In this document: positions 23,995 through 32,137 of the stretch, piece by piece
How positions within the stretch are numbered: the stretch's first letter is position 1
How the letters are laid out: each line of letters begins with the position of its first letter
Assembly: GCF_047302465.1 (NCBI RefSeq)
Contig: NZ_CP178621.1
Location: forward strand, 2,480,001-2,544,000
Source of the DNA: JACMRP01 sp047302465
Lineage (GTDB): Bacteria > Bdellovibrionota > Bdellovibrionia > Bdellovibrionales > Bdellovibrionaceae
Length of the DNA: 64,000 nucleotides
Reading direction: 5' to 3'
Program-made: the position numbers and the translations under genes
Notes under the pieces: model-generated
Told to the model about the DNA's origin: nothing
Database searches by the model: none
What the model saw: only the letters and a program-made list of their open reading frames with translations

Positions 23995-24456
23995 TTATTG
24001 AAACGAAACTTCGGAATTATTTCCATCTTCAAGGACAGTGAACCAGTAATAAGAATAATTTTTCTCATCCACACCATCTCGAGGTCCAATGCACATCGAG
24101 TACTTCATATAAGGCGGAAGAGAGACCAAAACTTTGTCGTCTTTCACCACGATCCCTACACTTTGCCCTTCACAATCCCTTTGCGAGATTTGCTTTGAGG
24201 AATGAGTCAGCACAAGTCTTGGCGCTTCGGGCGAGTTGTTCTTGATATGCTGATAGATTTTCGCTTTGCCTTTGCGATCTTTAGCAAAGTAACAGGGGCC
24301 CGAGGCTGGGAACTGCCACTCAGCTTTTTGGTTTTGTGAGTTAGCAAAAGTTATCCGGCAATTCTCAGAGATAGACATGTGGATATTTCCCACTTGCGCA
24401 TCTTCGGATGCTGCCATTACTACGAATACAAACAAGAGTTTCAAAAAGTAAATCAT
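23995..24456 (-). CDS. Exported protein of unknown function
   Basis: 153 residues. The N-terminus (1-16, MIYFLKLLFVFVVMAA) is a signal peptide or single anchor. Four Cys in the mature part (NCRIT, GPCYF, RDCEG, SMCIG) could form two disulfides in the periplasm. The rest looks beta-rich with mixed charge. No domain recognised. No ribosome site is seen before the ATG. It lies 68 bases from the end of the diheme-like gene on the same strand and may share its transcript. Confidence 0.65.
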   Translation of the reverse strand: MIYFLKLLFVFVVMAASEDAQVGNIHMSISENCRITFANSQNQKAEWQFPASGPCYFAKDRKGKAKIYQHIKNNSPEAPRLVLTHSSKQISQRDCEGQSVGIVVKDDKVLVSLPPYMKYSMCIGPRDGVDEKNYSYYWFTVLEDGNNSEVSFQ

Positions 24457-24524
24457 AGCTCATGCTAACGAAGGGGTACCACACCAGCAAGCTATGGTTT
24501 CATGACAAAAACCTCTCGTCTTTA

Positions 24525-26732
24525 TCACTTCGTCGCGGGTTCTTTATAAAGTTCTTTGTAAAGAACATGCTGTAGCTGATTGAGTTTTTTGCAGCGACAC
24601 CCAAAGGACTGAGGATCGGACTCTTTGCCGCAGTTTACAAGCTCACTCATTTTTGGTGGGCCGGAACTCTTATACGCATTTTCAATAATCAGTCTTTCGC
24701 ATTTTTCTGCGAAGTCTTCCATCGGACGACGCCCATAAGGCATGCGATTGCCATAAGGCACTGGCAACACCGCCTCTGACAGAATCTCTAAGAGAAGTTC
24801 TTTATACTCTCGAGGCTGAGCTTGCGGATGCGCTACACTTTGAATCCTGCTGTGCAAATCTTGCGAATATCCGTTCGAGTACCAGTCTACGTTCAACTGG
24901 GGCTGAATCCCTGCGGACTCTTTCATTTCTTGCGAAGAAGCATGACAGCCCATACAAGCCATTTTCGTGGCATTAAGCCCGGCGCGCTCGTTAGCTGGAA
25001 TAATCTCGGCTAACGAATACAAACGCGAATCCAGCGCATATGCTTGGTGAGGCAATTTGTTTACCTTTTTTTGTTCTGCTAATTTTTCCATTTCTTTTTT
25101 CGCAGCTGGAATGAAGGTGCTATCACAATATGCGGAAACCGGAAGCGCTTTAAAGCGAGTTGCCGAGTCGTAATAAGAATTGGACTTCCCTGCAAAGTTT
25201 ATTTCCTTTTGGCCCATGCGCGAGACAAAACCTTTGGCCTCTTCTAAGTACTGCTTGAAGTAGGCACCGGCTGGCATTTCAAAGTGGCGCTCTTCAGCGG
25301 CACTTCTAGCATTGGAACTTTTCAGTGTTGGAAACGCAGAGGTCGCAAGATTCCATAACACAACCTCGTTCAAGTCCGAATACACGTTACCATAGTGATA
25401 GCTTGCGATGTCCTCATTGCCCTCTAAGTTCCAGGCGTGCAAAGGTAGTGCAGCCGCCCCACCTTTCGCGGCTGCAACTAAGTTGTACTGATAAGCTAAC
25501 AGATACTGCTTATCACGAGAGTCCTGGGTCGCCTGATTGGGATAGAGCAAATCAAAGCTTGGATCCAGCTCTTGAATTTTCAATCCATTCACGCTCACCG
25601 ATCCGCAATTGTATTTTCGGGCAATCAGGGAATGTTTAATGTCAGCGTAAATAGGACTTTTTTGAATTTCTTTAGCAATGACCTGCGCCTGACGGAATGT
25701 CAGCAGTGATGACAAATAGAAATTCGGTCGCAAAAGATAATGACCATACTCTTTGTCAAAGGTGCGACGAAATGGCGCGGCTTCTAGATATGGCGGAAGT
25801 GCTTGGTTTTCGCGCTGGTAAAAGTCTTTCAGTGTCACTAAGTGACGATAGCGTGCGCGGCTTTTAATACCGCTGATGAAGTTTTCAAAGTGCTCTTGGT
25901 GAACTTGCAGCTCTTCTTGAATAAGTTGGGTGTATTTTGGATTTGTTTCTAAAAGCTTGCTGAGACGAAAGAGTTCTTCGGTCGAATCAAAGGTCAGGCC
26001 TCTTACCTGCTCCTTCGTATCTTTGAGGTTCAGCATAATCGTGTCGCGAGAGCCTGGCTTTTTAAGACCGACAATGTCGTTCACGCTGCCGTAAAATCCT
26101 GGCCAGAACGGATACTGCGGGAAAATCGGTTTAAGCGCGTTCTTATAAAGAGGCGCATTCTTGATATCCAAAGGTTTTGGGGTCCCCGCGTGGCACATCA
26201 CACATTTTGCAGGATTGTTGTCACGGATGATTTTATTTTCTTGAAAGGTCAGTTCTGAAAAATCCCACTGCGTTTTCTCGTCATTCCACTCGATGAGTTC
26301 AATGACGGGCTCGGTGCTATTAAAGGCCATAAGTACTTTGGCATCAGGCCCAAAAAGAATCACCCGAGGTGCTGAAGGCGTTGATTTCTGAGGACTGAAA
26401 CTGCGATGGACAAGAGTAAAATGAAAGCGATAGTTTTCGGGAAGCGCTGAAATAAAATGATCCAAAGGATCCACACCAGAGCCCGCAGGAGCATTCTGAT
26501 TGTTGTAAGCCGTAATCATGCTCGTCAACATTTTACGATCCAACACCCCCTGAGAACTGAGGCTTTTATTCATCTGCGAGGTAAAAACTGTTTTAGCTTT
26601 GTCCATCGATCCGTAAGCGCCTGAGGCCATTTCATAGGAACCGGATGGAACTGAAGAGGAGTAAAAATAGAAAACACCAAGACATGCAGCAAAGCCGCTC
26701 GTAAGACCGAAGACCCATTTGTTTTTGCTCAT
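24525..26732 (-). CDS. Large membrane-anchored protein with two c-type heme sites
   Basis: 735 residues. An N-terminal hydrophobic segment (about 6-24) is an uncleaved anchor or signal. Two CXXCH motifs, Cys177-Val-Met-Cys180-His181 and Cys593-Met-Gly-Cys596-His597, are the covalent attachment sites of heme c, so it should be a periplasmic diheme cytochrome-like protein. The C-terminal region has further Cys (SELVNCG, GCRCKK). The sequence between the sites (about 190-580) matches no family I recognise. An electron-transfer or sensing role is likely; the partners are unknown. No cytochrome c maturation gene is nearby. Confidence 0.78.
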   Translation of the reverse strand: MSKNKWVFGLTSGFAACLGVFYFYSSSVPSGSYEMASGAYGSMDKAKTVFTSQMNKSLSSQGVLDRKMLTSMITAYNNQNAPAGSGVDPLDHFISALPENYRFHFTLVHRSFSPQKSTPSAPRVILFGPDAKVLMAFNSTEPVIELIEWNDEKTQWDFSELTFQENKIIRDNNPAKCVMCHAGTPKPLDIKNAPLYKNALKPIFPQYPFWPGFYGSVNDIVGLKKPGSRDTIMLNLKDTKEQVRGLTFDSTEELFRLSKLLETNPKYTQLIQEELQVHQEHFENFISGIKSRARYRHLVTLKDFYQRENQALPPYLEAAPFRRTFDKEYGHYLLRPNFYLSSLLTFRQAQVIAKEIQKSPIYADIKHSLIARKYNCGSVSVNGLKIQELDPSFDLLYPNQATQDSRDKQYLLAYQYNLVAAAKGGAAALPLHAWNLEGNEDIASYHYGNVYSDLNEVVLWNLATSAFPTLKSSNARSAAEERHFEMPAGAYFKQYLEEAKGFVSRMGQKEINFAGKSNSYYDSATRFKALPVSAYCDSTFIPAAKKEMEKLAEQKKVNKLPHQAYALDSRLYSLAEIIPANERAGLNATKMACMGCHASSQEMKESAGIQPQLNVDWYSNGYSQDLHSRIQSVAHPQAQPREYKELLLEILSEAVLPVPYGNRMPYGRRPMEDFAEKCERLIIENAYKSSGPPKMSELVNCGKESDPQSFGCRCKKLNQLQHVLYKELYKEPATK

Positions 26733-26792
26733 GTTTTTATAGTAGCAACCCTCTAAAAGCTTTTATACAGGACCTAAGGGCAGCTATCGGGA

Positions 26793-26837
26793 TTTCTGCG
26801 GCAACATGGTTTCATAAACTGAAAACTGCCGCAGAAA
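26793..26837. repeat. Perfect 11-base inverted repeat with nested stem
   Basis: TTTCTGCGGCA (26793-26803) and TGCCGCAGAAA (26827-26837) are exact reverse complements separated by 23 bases. Inside, TTTCA and TGAAA can form a second stem. It lies between the 109-residue gene and the diheme-like gene. No T-tract follows on either strand, so it is not a standard terminator; it may be an operator, a processing site or a recombination site. Confidence 0.8.
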
Positions 26838-26846
26838 CCAGGTGGT

Positions 26847-27176
26847 CTATGGAAGGCAAAGGCTGTTGTCACCATCGAGAGGCCCATCTTGATCATCTTG
26901 GCTGACTTCAACAGCACGAGTTTGGCAACCACTGCTAACAGACTTCACGGAAACATCTACGACAGTGCCGCCATCGCTGAACCGATAAAGCTCGATTTTT
27001 GGATTTTTCTTAAGTCTGCAAACCCAAACCACAGAAAACTGCTCGTGAAATTCTTGAACCGAAATCTCTTCAACTTTCGCGCCTTCTTTTTCTGCTTGAT
27101 CAAAACATTTCAAGTTATCAGTCGCAAAACTCAAACTAGAAGCCAAAAGAACCACGGCAAATAAAACATTCTTCAT
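26847..27176 (-). CDS. Small exported protein with four cysteines
   Basis: 109 residues. A signal peptide (1-18, ending LSFA) is followed by a soluble domain with four Cys (LKCFD, VWVCRL, SSGCQT, NSLCLP), enough for two disulfides. Strand-like segments (SVVWVCRL, KIELYRF, TVVDVSVKSV) suggest a small beta-rich fold. GAGGAG before the ATG gives a good start. No family recognised. It sits in a run of small exported and lipid-anchored genes on the minus strand. Confidence 0.72.
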   Translation of the reverse strand: MKNVLFAVVLLASSLSFATDNLKCFDQAEKEGAKVEEISVQEFHEQFSVVWVCRLKKNPKIELYRFSDGGTVVDVSVKSVSSGCQTRAVEVSQDDQDGPLDGDNSLCLP

Positions 27177-27272
27177 ACAAACTCCTCAATGTTAATGACA
27201 TCAGGGTTTATACAGAACTACGCCACCACGCTCCAGTGCATAGAAATTAACTTATTATGCTATTTGAGCATA

Positions 27273-27860
27273 CTACTGCTTTTTAGGGCCGCAAAAATCA
27301 AAGCCCATTAAGATGGGTGCCTTCGTCATATCTTCAGTCAATCGAACCGCGATGCCATTACGTTTTAGGATGAGGTTAAAAGGGTGAATTCCACTGCTCA
27401 CGAAAGCAAATTTAAGAGTACCCTCACTGTCTGTCTGCATTGACACCGGGAACTTTTGCTTCGTTTCTTCTTTCAGACTAGCGTTGTCAGTGTCTATCTC
27501 AACGTTTTTATATTTTAAAGGCACAAAAAAGTCTGGCATCGCCCCATCGCTAGTGAGTTTACATTGCAATTGTAAAGTGACAACCCACTCATGCGTGCAA
27601 GCATAAGGAAATATTAAATTGGCGGCACTAAATGACTGGCAGGAGTCTGGAACCGAATACACACCAAGCGATGACTGCGTAAGTAATTCTTTTTTCTTTG
27701 CCTGCTCTTGACGATTATATTCCTGTTCTACTTCAAAGCGGCTTCTACGGTCATTAGGATCCATCTTTACCTCTTTTAAATCATTGTGCATACACGCAGC
27801 TAGAAACGCGAGAAGGACAAAAAATTTGGCAGAATGAACTGTAAAGTTAGTTTTAGACAA
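27273..27860 (-). CDS. Lipoprotein of unknown function
   Basis: 195 residues. The lipobox LAAC places the lipidated Cys at residue 23. The protein begins with a TTG three bases after the stop of the upstream gene, whose end (AGGTGA) serves as its ribosome site, so the two are translated as a pair. The mature part is soluble, with charged linkers (NRQEQAKKKELL) and four more Cys. A weak hairpin TATGCT/AGCATA (27256-27272) follows the stop. No domain recognised. Confidence 0.72.
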   Translation of the reverse strand: MSKTNFTVHSAKFFVLLAFLAACMHNDLKEVKMDPNDRRSRFEVEQEYNRQEQAKKKELLTQSSLGVYSVPDSCQSFSAANLIFPYACTHEWVVTLQLQCKLTSDGAMPDFFVPLKYKNVEIDTDNASLKEETKQKFPVSMQTDSEGTLKFAFVSSGIHPFNLILKRNGIAVRLTEDMTKAPILMGFDFCGPKKQ

Positions 27861-27863
27861 TTC

Positions 27864-28535
27864 TCACCTATATTCCTGCGCGGTGAGAGGTTCAGCATCT
27901 TTATTTTTTAACCATGTGCCATCAAAACAATGGATTTCTACAATCCTTTCTGATTTTCGATCGAAGTAAACGCTTCGATAAACATTATCGAGCCCCACGG
28001 AAGGCTCTATTGGCGGATCCGGAGTCCAAGAAATAGAATAGAATCTATTGTCTACATTTGCTATAGGATCATCACCACCAAGTAAATGCCCCGACTGTTT
28101 CAATACAATATTAAACTCATCCCTATGCATTCCAACTTTAAAAATAGCGCAACCATCTATCCGCTTGCCATATATTTTATCCAAAATAATCAATCGCTCT
28201 GGCACACGATACAGAAACTTCCGAGGACCAATAGCTCCTAAACTAAGGAGCAAAGAGAATAAAAATGAAAATACTAAAAAACCCAGCGCCCAAGGTTTCT
28301 TAATCTTACTTTGTAAGAACCATGCTAGTAGCATACTCAAAACTATTGCTGGAACTCGTATTTCCCACTTACTGTTTATTAGTTCTGCAGTATTGGGATC
28401 GAACTTCGCCCAACCCCAATAGTTTAACCCCTCCAACCAGACTAAGTATAAAATCCCGGAGAAAATAAAATAAAAGCCGCCCGCTAAAAACAAAAAATGA
28501 ACTAATTTATTCAGCCAAGAAAATACCTTTTTCAC
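27864..28535 (-). CDS. Multi-spanning membrane protein of unknown function
   Basis: 223 residues from a GTG. Three hydrophobic segments are seen (about 12-32, 62-77, 82-102), then a soluble C-terminal half (about 110-223) with mixed charge, two Cys and several strand-like stretches (RFYSISWTP, YRSVYFDRKSERIVEIH). The soluble part is probably periplasmic or cytoplasmic depending on topology, which is not resolved. It is paired with the lipoprotein gene downstream. No family recognised. Confidence 0.7.
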   Translation of the reverse strand: MKKVFSWLNKLVHFLFLAGGFYFIFSGILYLVWLEGLNYWGWAKFDPNTAELINSKWEIRVPAIVLSMLLAWFLQSKIKKPWALGFLVFSFLFSLLLSLGAIGPRKFLYRVPERLIILDKIYGKRIDGCAIFKVGMHRDEFNIVLKQSGHLLGGDDPIANVDNRFYSISWTPDPPIEPSVGLDNVYRSVYFDRKSERIVEIHCFDGTWLKNKDAEPLTAQEYR

Positions 28536-28627
28536 CCAAGTGTCCTATGCCTCAAGAGCCTCTTTACAGTTATGAAACTAAAAATATAAAAATTGACTTA
28601 AACACGTTTTAATTTTCATCTATTAAA

Positions 28628-28912
28628 ATGAAAGAAGCAATGGAAACCATTAGACGCTATCTCCAAGTTTGGGATCCGATCGGAGTCATTGAAGATTTGG
28701 CTCAAGTGGGATCTCCATTGAATGAATACGACTCATATGCTGGTCCCATCTACACTCTACTTACTCAAGGTGGGAGCGTAGATGACATTGAAAAACACTT
28801 AAATACAATCCTTCAAGACCGCATGGAAATGACAGGAGACACAGAAAAAACTCGCATGATCGCTGAAGGACTTCATCGCTACTTTCATGAATACTCTGGG
28901 TATAGAAAGTAA
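28628..28912 (+). CDS. DUF1871-like small protein
   Basis: 94 residues. The pattern WDPIG, then NEYDSYAGPIYTLL, then SVDDIEKHLNTIL and a long final helix matches the DUF1871 layout, small helical proteins first seen in Bacillus and often found as immunity-like genes. No signal peptide. No good ribosome site is seen before the ATG. It is followed by a small membrane protein on the same strand 11 bases later, in an otherwise minus-strand block. An immunity role is inference; no toxin gene is recognised beside it. Confidence 0.65.
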   Translation: MKEAMETIRRYLQVWDPIGVIEDLAQVGSPLNEYDSYAGPIYTLLTQGGSVDDIEKHLNTILQDRMEMTGDTEKTRMIAEGLHRYFHEYSGYRK

Positions 28913-28923
28913 GTGCCTGCTTT

Positions 28924-29193
28924 ATGAAAAGGGTGCTTTCAGTTTTAAAATTTCTTTTAGTTAGCGTATCTGGAATTTTACTTTGGACCGCTTTAGTTAT
29001 TTTATTTCCAGCACTATTAGCGCTGGTGCTAATTCCCCTAATTTGGCTCATTCACCAAACTGTGTATGAATTTTCGTTCTTTGTTTTACTGCTTGATATA
29101 TTTGCCGCAGTCGTAATTGGATTCGTTGTGACCAACAAGACAGTACGTTTCCGTGCTAAGGAACTGCTTAATCAGCTAAAATCTAACATTTAA
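28924..29193 (+). CDS. Small membrane protein
   Basis: 89 residues. Two or three hydrophobic helices (about 6-30, 33-42 and 48-69) are followed by a short basic tail (NKTVRFRAKELLNQLKSN). It starts 11 bases after the DUF1871-like gene and probably shares its transcript. No recognised family. A partner role in the membrane for the upstream protein is possible but not shown. Confidence 0.6.
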   Translation: MKRVLSVLKFLLVSVSGILLWTALVILFPALLALVLIPLIWLIHQTVYEFSFFVLLLDIFAAVVIGFVVTNKTVRFRAKELLNQLKSNI

Positions 29194-29277
29194 GGGAAGA
29201 AAAAAAAGGGAGTGCTCGTAGCTAGCCCTAATAAGACGCCAACTTAGCTGAGATTCAGACACTGGTCATCCATTAAC

Positions 29278-30396
29278 CTATTTAGATGGACCTTCAAAAA
29301 GGGCACGTTGCTGTTTTTTTAGACTGCCTATCTCGTCTTTACAGTGCTGCAGAAGGTAGTTCCGGTGTGTGTCTTCATGGCCATCTGGCTGTTTGGTCAT
29401 TTTTCGAATATAGGCCTCTATCGATCGCTGGCATCCAGAAGCCGCGATAGCTGACCCAGGTGCTAGGCAAGGATCTATATCAACCGACATACCTTTTAGT
29501 CGAATGAGTGCTGCTCCGCAGACCGCACCCGAATCCCTCTCGAAGATTGCTTTTGCTTTAGCCGCCACAAGATAGTTCTCAGCTGAAGTTTTACACTTGG
29601 GATCCTGATAGTTAATTTCAACGAGACCTTCACTTGTCTCAAAGCAATTCTGTAAATCTTGGTCCGTTGTAAATTCCGGCACGAGAACGCCTTTAGTCTT
29701 CAAGGCGAGTGCAGCCAATTCTTTAGACGATTCTTTGTTTGCTAGCTCGGAAAGTTGGCTGCGCACTTCTTTGTCGGAGAGATCAAGCGTAGGTAGCGAA
29801 GATTTCGAATGGCTTCCCTTTGTGACAAGGGTCCACCTACTAATGCTAGCAAAAGGAAAGGCTGAAACCGGTTGGCCCATCGAATTGACTTTGGCCGTGT
29901 TGTAAGCAAGACCGGCAAGGCCTGCGGGAAAAGATTCAATTTGCCAACTACTGTCAATGTCGCTCTTAGCTATGTATCTATCGCTTTCCTGCTTCAATCC
30001 GACAGTTTCATATATAAGCGGATGCCTGTCCTTAACTACAGTTGTAACTCTTGTTAAGAATCTATCGAAATCTCCCTCAGTACCCGCGACGTACTTATTC
30101 CAAGTCTTAGGATGTTTTTCTTTTTCGATTGCGCTTATCGCTTTTAGTGCTTTTTCATTATCTGAGTCTGGCCCCTTATTTCCCTCATCAAGGATTTCAT
30201 TGGCTTTCTGCAAAGTTGTCCAAAGCTTATATATTTCTCTACTGTTCGCCTTGCTGTCTTGGTAGTTCTGCCAAAGCATGCTTCCAAAGAAAGCTCCAGG
30301 AATTGCAATAAATGAGGTCCAAAATGCAACCCACTTCCAGTTTGATTCAGTTGCAGTTGCTTCTGTTTCTGTTCGGTCTTTGATCTTTCCCGCCAT
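29278..30396 (-). CDS. Single-span membrane protein with exported C-terminal domain
   Basis: 372 residues. A single membrane helix (about 22-42, VAFWTSFIAIPGAFFGSML) follows a short charged N-terminus, so most of the protein probably lies in the periplasm. The C-terminal part is mainly helical, with many Cys (LQNCFE, PKCKT, AVCGAA, DPCLA, SGCQR, QHCKD). No ribosome site or known domain is seen. It is in the accessory block and the first base of its start lies 150 bases from the next gene. Confidence 0.65.
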   Translation of the reverse strand: MAGKIKDRTETEATATESNWKWVAFWTSFIAIPGAFFGSMLWQNYQDSKANSREIYKLWTTLQKANEILDEGNKGPDSDNEKALKAISAIEKEKHPKTWNKYVAGTEGDFDRFLTRVTTVVKDRHPLIYETVGLKQESDRYIAKSDIDSSWQIESFPAGLAGLAYNTAKVNSMGQPVSAFPFASISRWTLVTKGSHSKSSLPTLDLSDKEVRSQLSELANKESSKELAALALKTKGVLVPEFTTDQDLQNCFETSEGLVEINYQDPKCKTSAENYLVAAKAKAIFERDSGAVCGAALIRLKGMSVDIDPCLAPGSAIAASGCQRSIEAYIRKMTKQPDGHEDTHRNYLLQHCKDEIGSLKKQQRALFEGPSK

Positions 30397-30544
30397 TGCA
30401 TTAGTATCTGACTAAATATATTTTGATGCAAATCCTAAGAGATAATTTAACAACGCGACCCACGACTTCATCGGGAGGCGAGGTTTTAAGTTTCTCGGTT
30501 GCGCCTTCGGCCTCGATGCCTGCAAATGGATGCCTTTTAACGTC

Positions 30545-30736
30545 CTAAACTTTTATCACAGAGTTCTTGAGCGTTGGGCTCATTTTTTCGACAAACCTTC
30601 GTACTGTAATCCCAACATCCACAAGAATCGAGACACTGATCTTGAGGACCGCCATGAGCCACAAAAAGAATCCTACAACACCTAAAAAACAGATGAGACA
30701 AGCTGCTACAAATACCAATAGAATTTTCTTAATCAT
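30545..30736 (-). CDS. Small membrane protein in an overlapping pair
   Basis: 63 residues. One strong membrane segment (about 4-30, ILLVFVAACLICFLGVVGFFLWLMAVL contains two Cys) and a polar tail. It overlaps the stop of the channel-like gene by four bases (ATGA), so the two are translationally coupled. Its small size and coupling suggest a subunit or regulator of the channel, which is inference. Confidence 0.6.
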   Translation of the reverse strand: MIKKILLVFVAACLICFLGVVGFFLWLMAVLKISVSILVDVGITVRRFVEKMSPTLKNSVIKV

Positions 30737-31725
30737 ATTTTGCCTAAATGCTTTGGATGTCTTTGCTTACCCGTTATGTGATGTCCATGCCATAAAAGTG
30801 AACTTTGCGGTTTATAAGTACTTCCTCTTCTCAAAGGCAATTTTAGGCCTTTGCCCCAGTTTTCGAGCGCCCACCCCGCCACGACTCCTAACCAAATAAT
30901 CCCAAAAAGACTTTCAAGGGATACAAGTATTTTCATCCAAAACGACACAGGCGCCATGTCTCCGAGAGCAGAAGACGTAAGAATCGCGGCGCTAAAATAT
31001 AAAAAATCTGAATACCCAAAATGCTTCATAGAACCACTCTCGAAATATGCTCTCAAATCTAAATACAACTTATTATATGAGGTCGTCAGGAAGTAGGCTT
31101 GCTCTCGTCCAAAAGTCATGGTCGAGCTTCCTCTCTCTGGATCCACAAGACTAAGCAGCTTGTACACAAGAGTCGTCCCCCAGCCACTTCTCTTTTTCCT
31201 AGAAATCTCATCAAATGGTGGTTGTTCATTAATAGACTTAACTAAATGCCCCCCTAACGGAATGTGCGGCAAAAACTGCACAAGGATATCATCACCAGGA
31301 TTCTCATATCTCGATAGATCCATAGTCATAACTCCGGACTCTTGCCTTTCATCAAATCCCAGAGGGCTCGGAAAAAGCGGTCCTACAACATACTTGACCT
31401 TGAGTACACGATTAGAATAGGAATCAAATGAAAATCTAAATTCATTACCAGAGTCTCCTGCCATATATAAAATGCTATATCCAACCACTAAAGCCGGAGG
31501 AACATAGTGGTAGGAACACCCACGACTTATCGATTCAACATAGTGCATATCTGGTTGCCAAGCATTTACACACACGCCAGAAAAAAAATTCTTAAGAAAA
31601 AGATCTAAATTTTTTGGCCTATTAACATCGACTAAAGAAAAATCTGCCTTTGCGATGTAATAAATAGAACCACAACCTATCCAAACCAACAATGGAACAA
31701 GAAAAAGACCGATATTTTTCTTCAT
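30733..31725 (-). CDS. Two-helix ion-channel-like membrane protein with atypical pore
   Basis: 330 residues from the ATG at 31725, with GGAG six bases upstream; a longer frame begins 19 codons earlier without a ribosome site. A first membrane helix (about 5-25) is followed by a large exported region (about 30-225) and then a pore-like unit: SDFLYFSAAILTSSALGDMAP and a second helix (about 262-285, SLESLFGIIWLGVVAGWAL). The layout matches the two-TM ion channel family (Ion_trans_2), but the filter reads SALGD (252-256) instead of VGYGD, so K+ selectivity is not assured. The tail is basic. It overlaps the small membrane gene. Confidence 0.7.
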   Translation of the reverse strand: MKKNIGLFLVPLLVWIGCGSIYYIAKADFSLVDVNRPKNLDLFLKNFFSGVCVNAWQPDMHYVESISRGCSYHYVPPALVVGYSILYMAGDSGNEFRFSFDSYSNRVLKVKYVVGPLFPSPLGFDERQESGVMTMDLSRYENPGDDILVQFLPHIPLGGHLVKSINEQPPFDEISRKKRSGWGTTLVYKLLSLVDPERGSSTMTFGREQAYFLTTSYNKLYLDLRAYFESGSMKHFGYSDFLYFSAAILTSSALGDMAPVSFWMKILVSLESLFGIIWLGVVAGWALENWGKGLKLPLRRGSTYKPQSSLLWHGHHITGKQRHPKHLGKI

Positions 31726-31872
31726 GATATTCTCCGCTAATCCAAAAAAGGCACTTGAACTTAACTTTGCTTTTATTGTCAATTTGGTCTTTTGCTGGAA
31801 CCGAGAGTAAATAATTCCACACGTACAAAATTCTTACGAACTTCGCTAGATTTGTTATTTTCGAATTTAGGC

Positions 31873-31899
31873 AAAAAAAACCCGAGTTCAAAGACTCGG
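31873..31899 (-). terminator. Terminator after tRNA-His
   Basis: CCGAGT (31882-31887) pairs with ACTCGG (31894-31899); on the minus strand eight T follow (31880-31873). It ends the tRNA-His transcript. A T-run also follows on the plus strand. Confidence 0.85.
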
Positions 31900-31932
31900 T
31901 TTTGGTATCGCCACATTGGCGGAAGAAGAAAT

Positions 31933-32010
31933 TGGGGTGACTAACGGGACTTGAACCCGCGACCCTCGGAATCACAATCCGATGCTCTAACCAACTGAGC
32001 TATAGTCACC
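31933..32010 (-). tRNA. tRNA-His (anticodon GTG)
   Basis: The gene folds as a standard cloverleaf: GTGACTA/TAGTCAC acceptor stem, D-arm GCTC..GAGC, anticodon stem TCGGA/TCCGA with loop TTGTGAT, and T-arm GCGGG TTCAAGT CCCGT. The extra G at -1 (32010) pairs with C73 (31936), the identity mark of tRNA-His, and CCA is encoded (31935-31933). The anticodon GTG reads both His codons. It has its own promoter and terminator, and lies at the edge of the accessory block. Confidence 0.97.
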
Positions 32011-32027
32011 ACAGAAAAGAGGTCACC

Positions 32028-32056
32028 TTTATATGACTTTGCGGCGCAAAGTGCAA
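32028..32056 (-). promoter_or_regulatory. tRNA-His promoter with palindrome in its spacer
   Basis: TTGCAC (32051-32056) and TATAAA (32028-32033) are 17 bases apart, a strong sigma70-type promoter that starts about 11 bases before the tRNA. The spacer overlaps a perfect palindrome, ACTTTGCG (32036-32043) and CGCAAAGT (32045-32052) around one base, which overlaps the last bases of the -35 element. The leader begins with GGTGACC, close to the tRNA 5' end GGTGACT. Confidence 0.75.
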
Positions 32057-32088
32057 ATAAAATTATGGGGCAAAATTTAACCTGATTA

Positions 32089-32106
32089 GGCCCCCGGCCG
32101 GGGCCC
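32089..32106. repeat. GC-rich hairpin after the FecR-like gene
   Basis: GGCCCC and GGGGCC with flanking bases form a stem of about seven G-C pairs downstream of the FecR-like gene. There is no T-tract on either side. It may act as a partial terminator between that gene and tRNA-His. Confidence 0.45.
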
Positions 32107-32137
32107 AAAGCGCTGATTTTACACAAGAAATGCTTAG

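Noticed and set aside
28761..29051. A minus-strand frame across the DUF1871-like and small membrane genes
   Set aside because: It spans the gap between two genes and has no hydrophobic or domain pattern.
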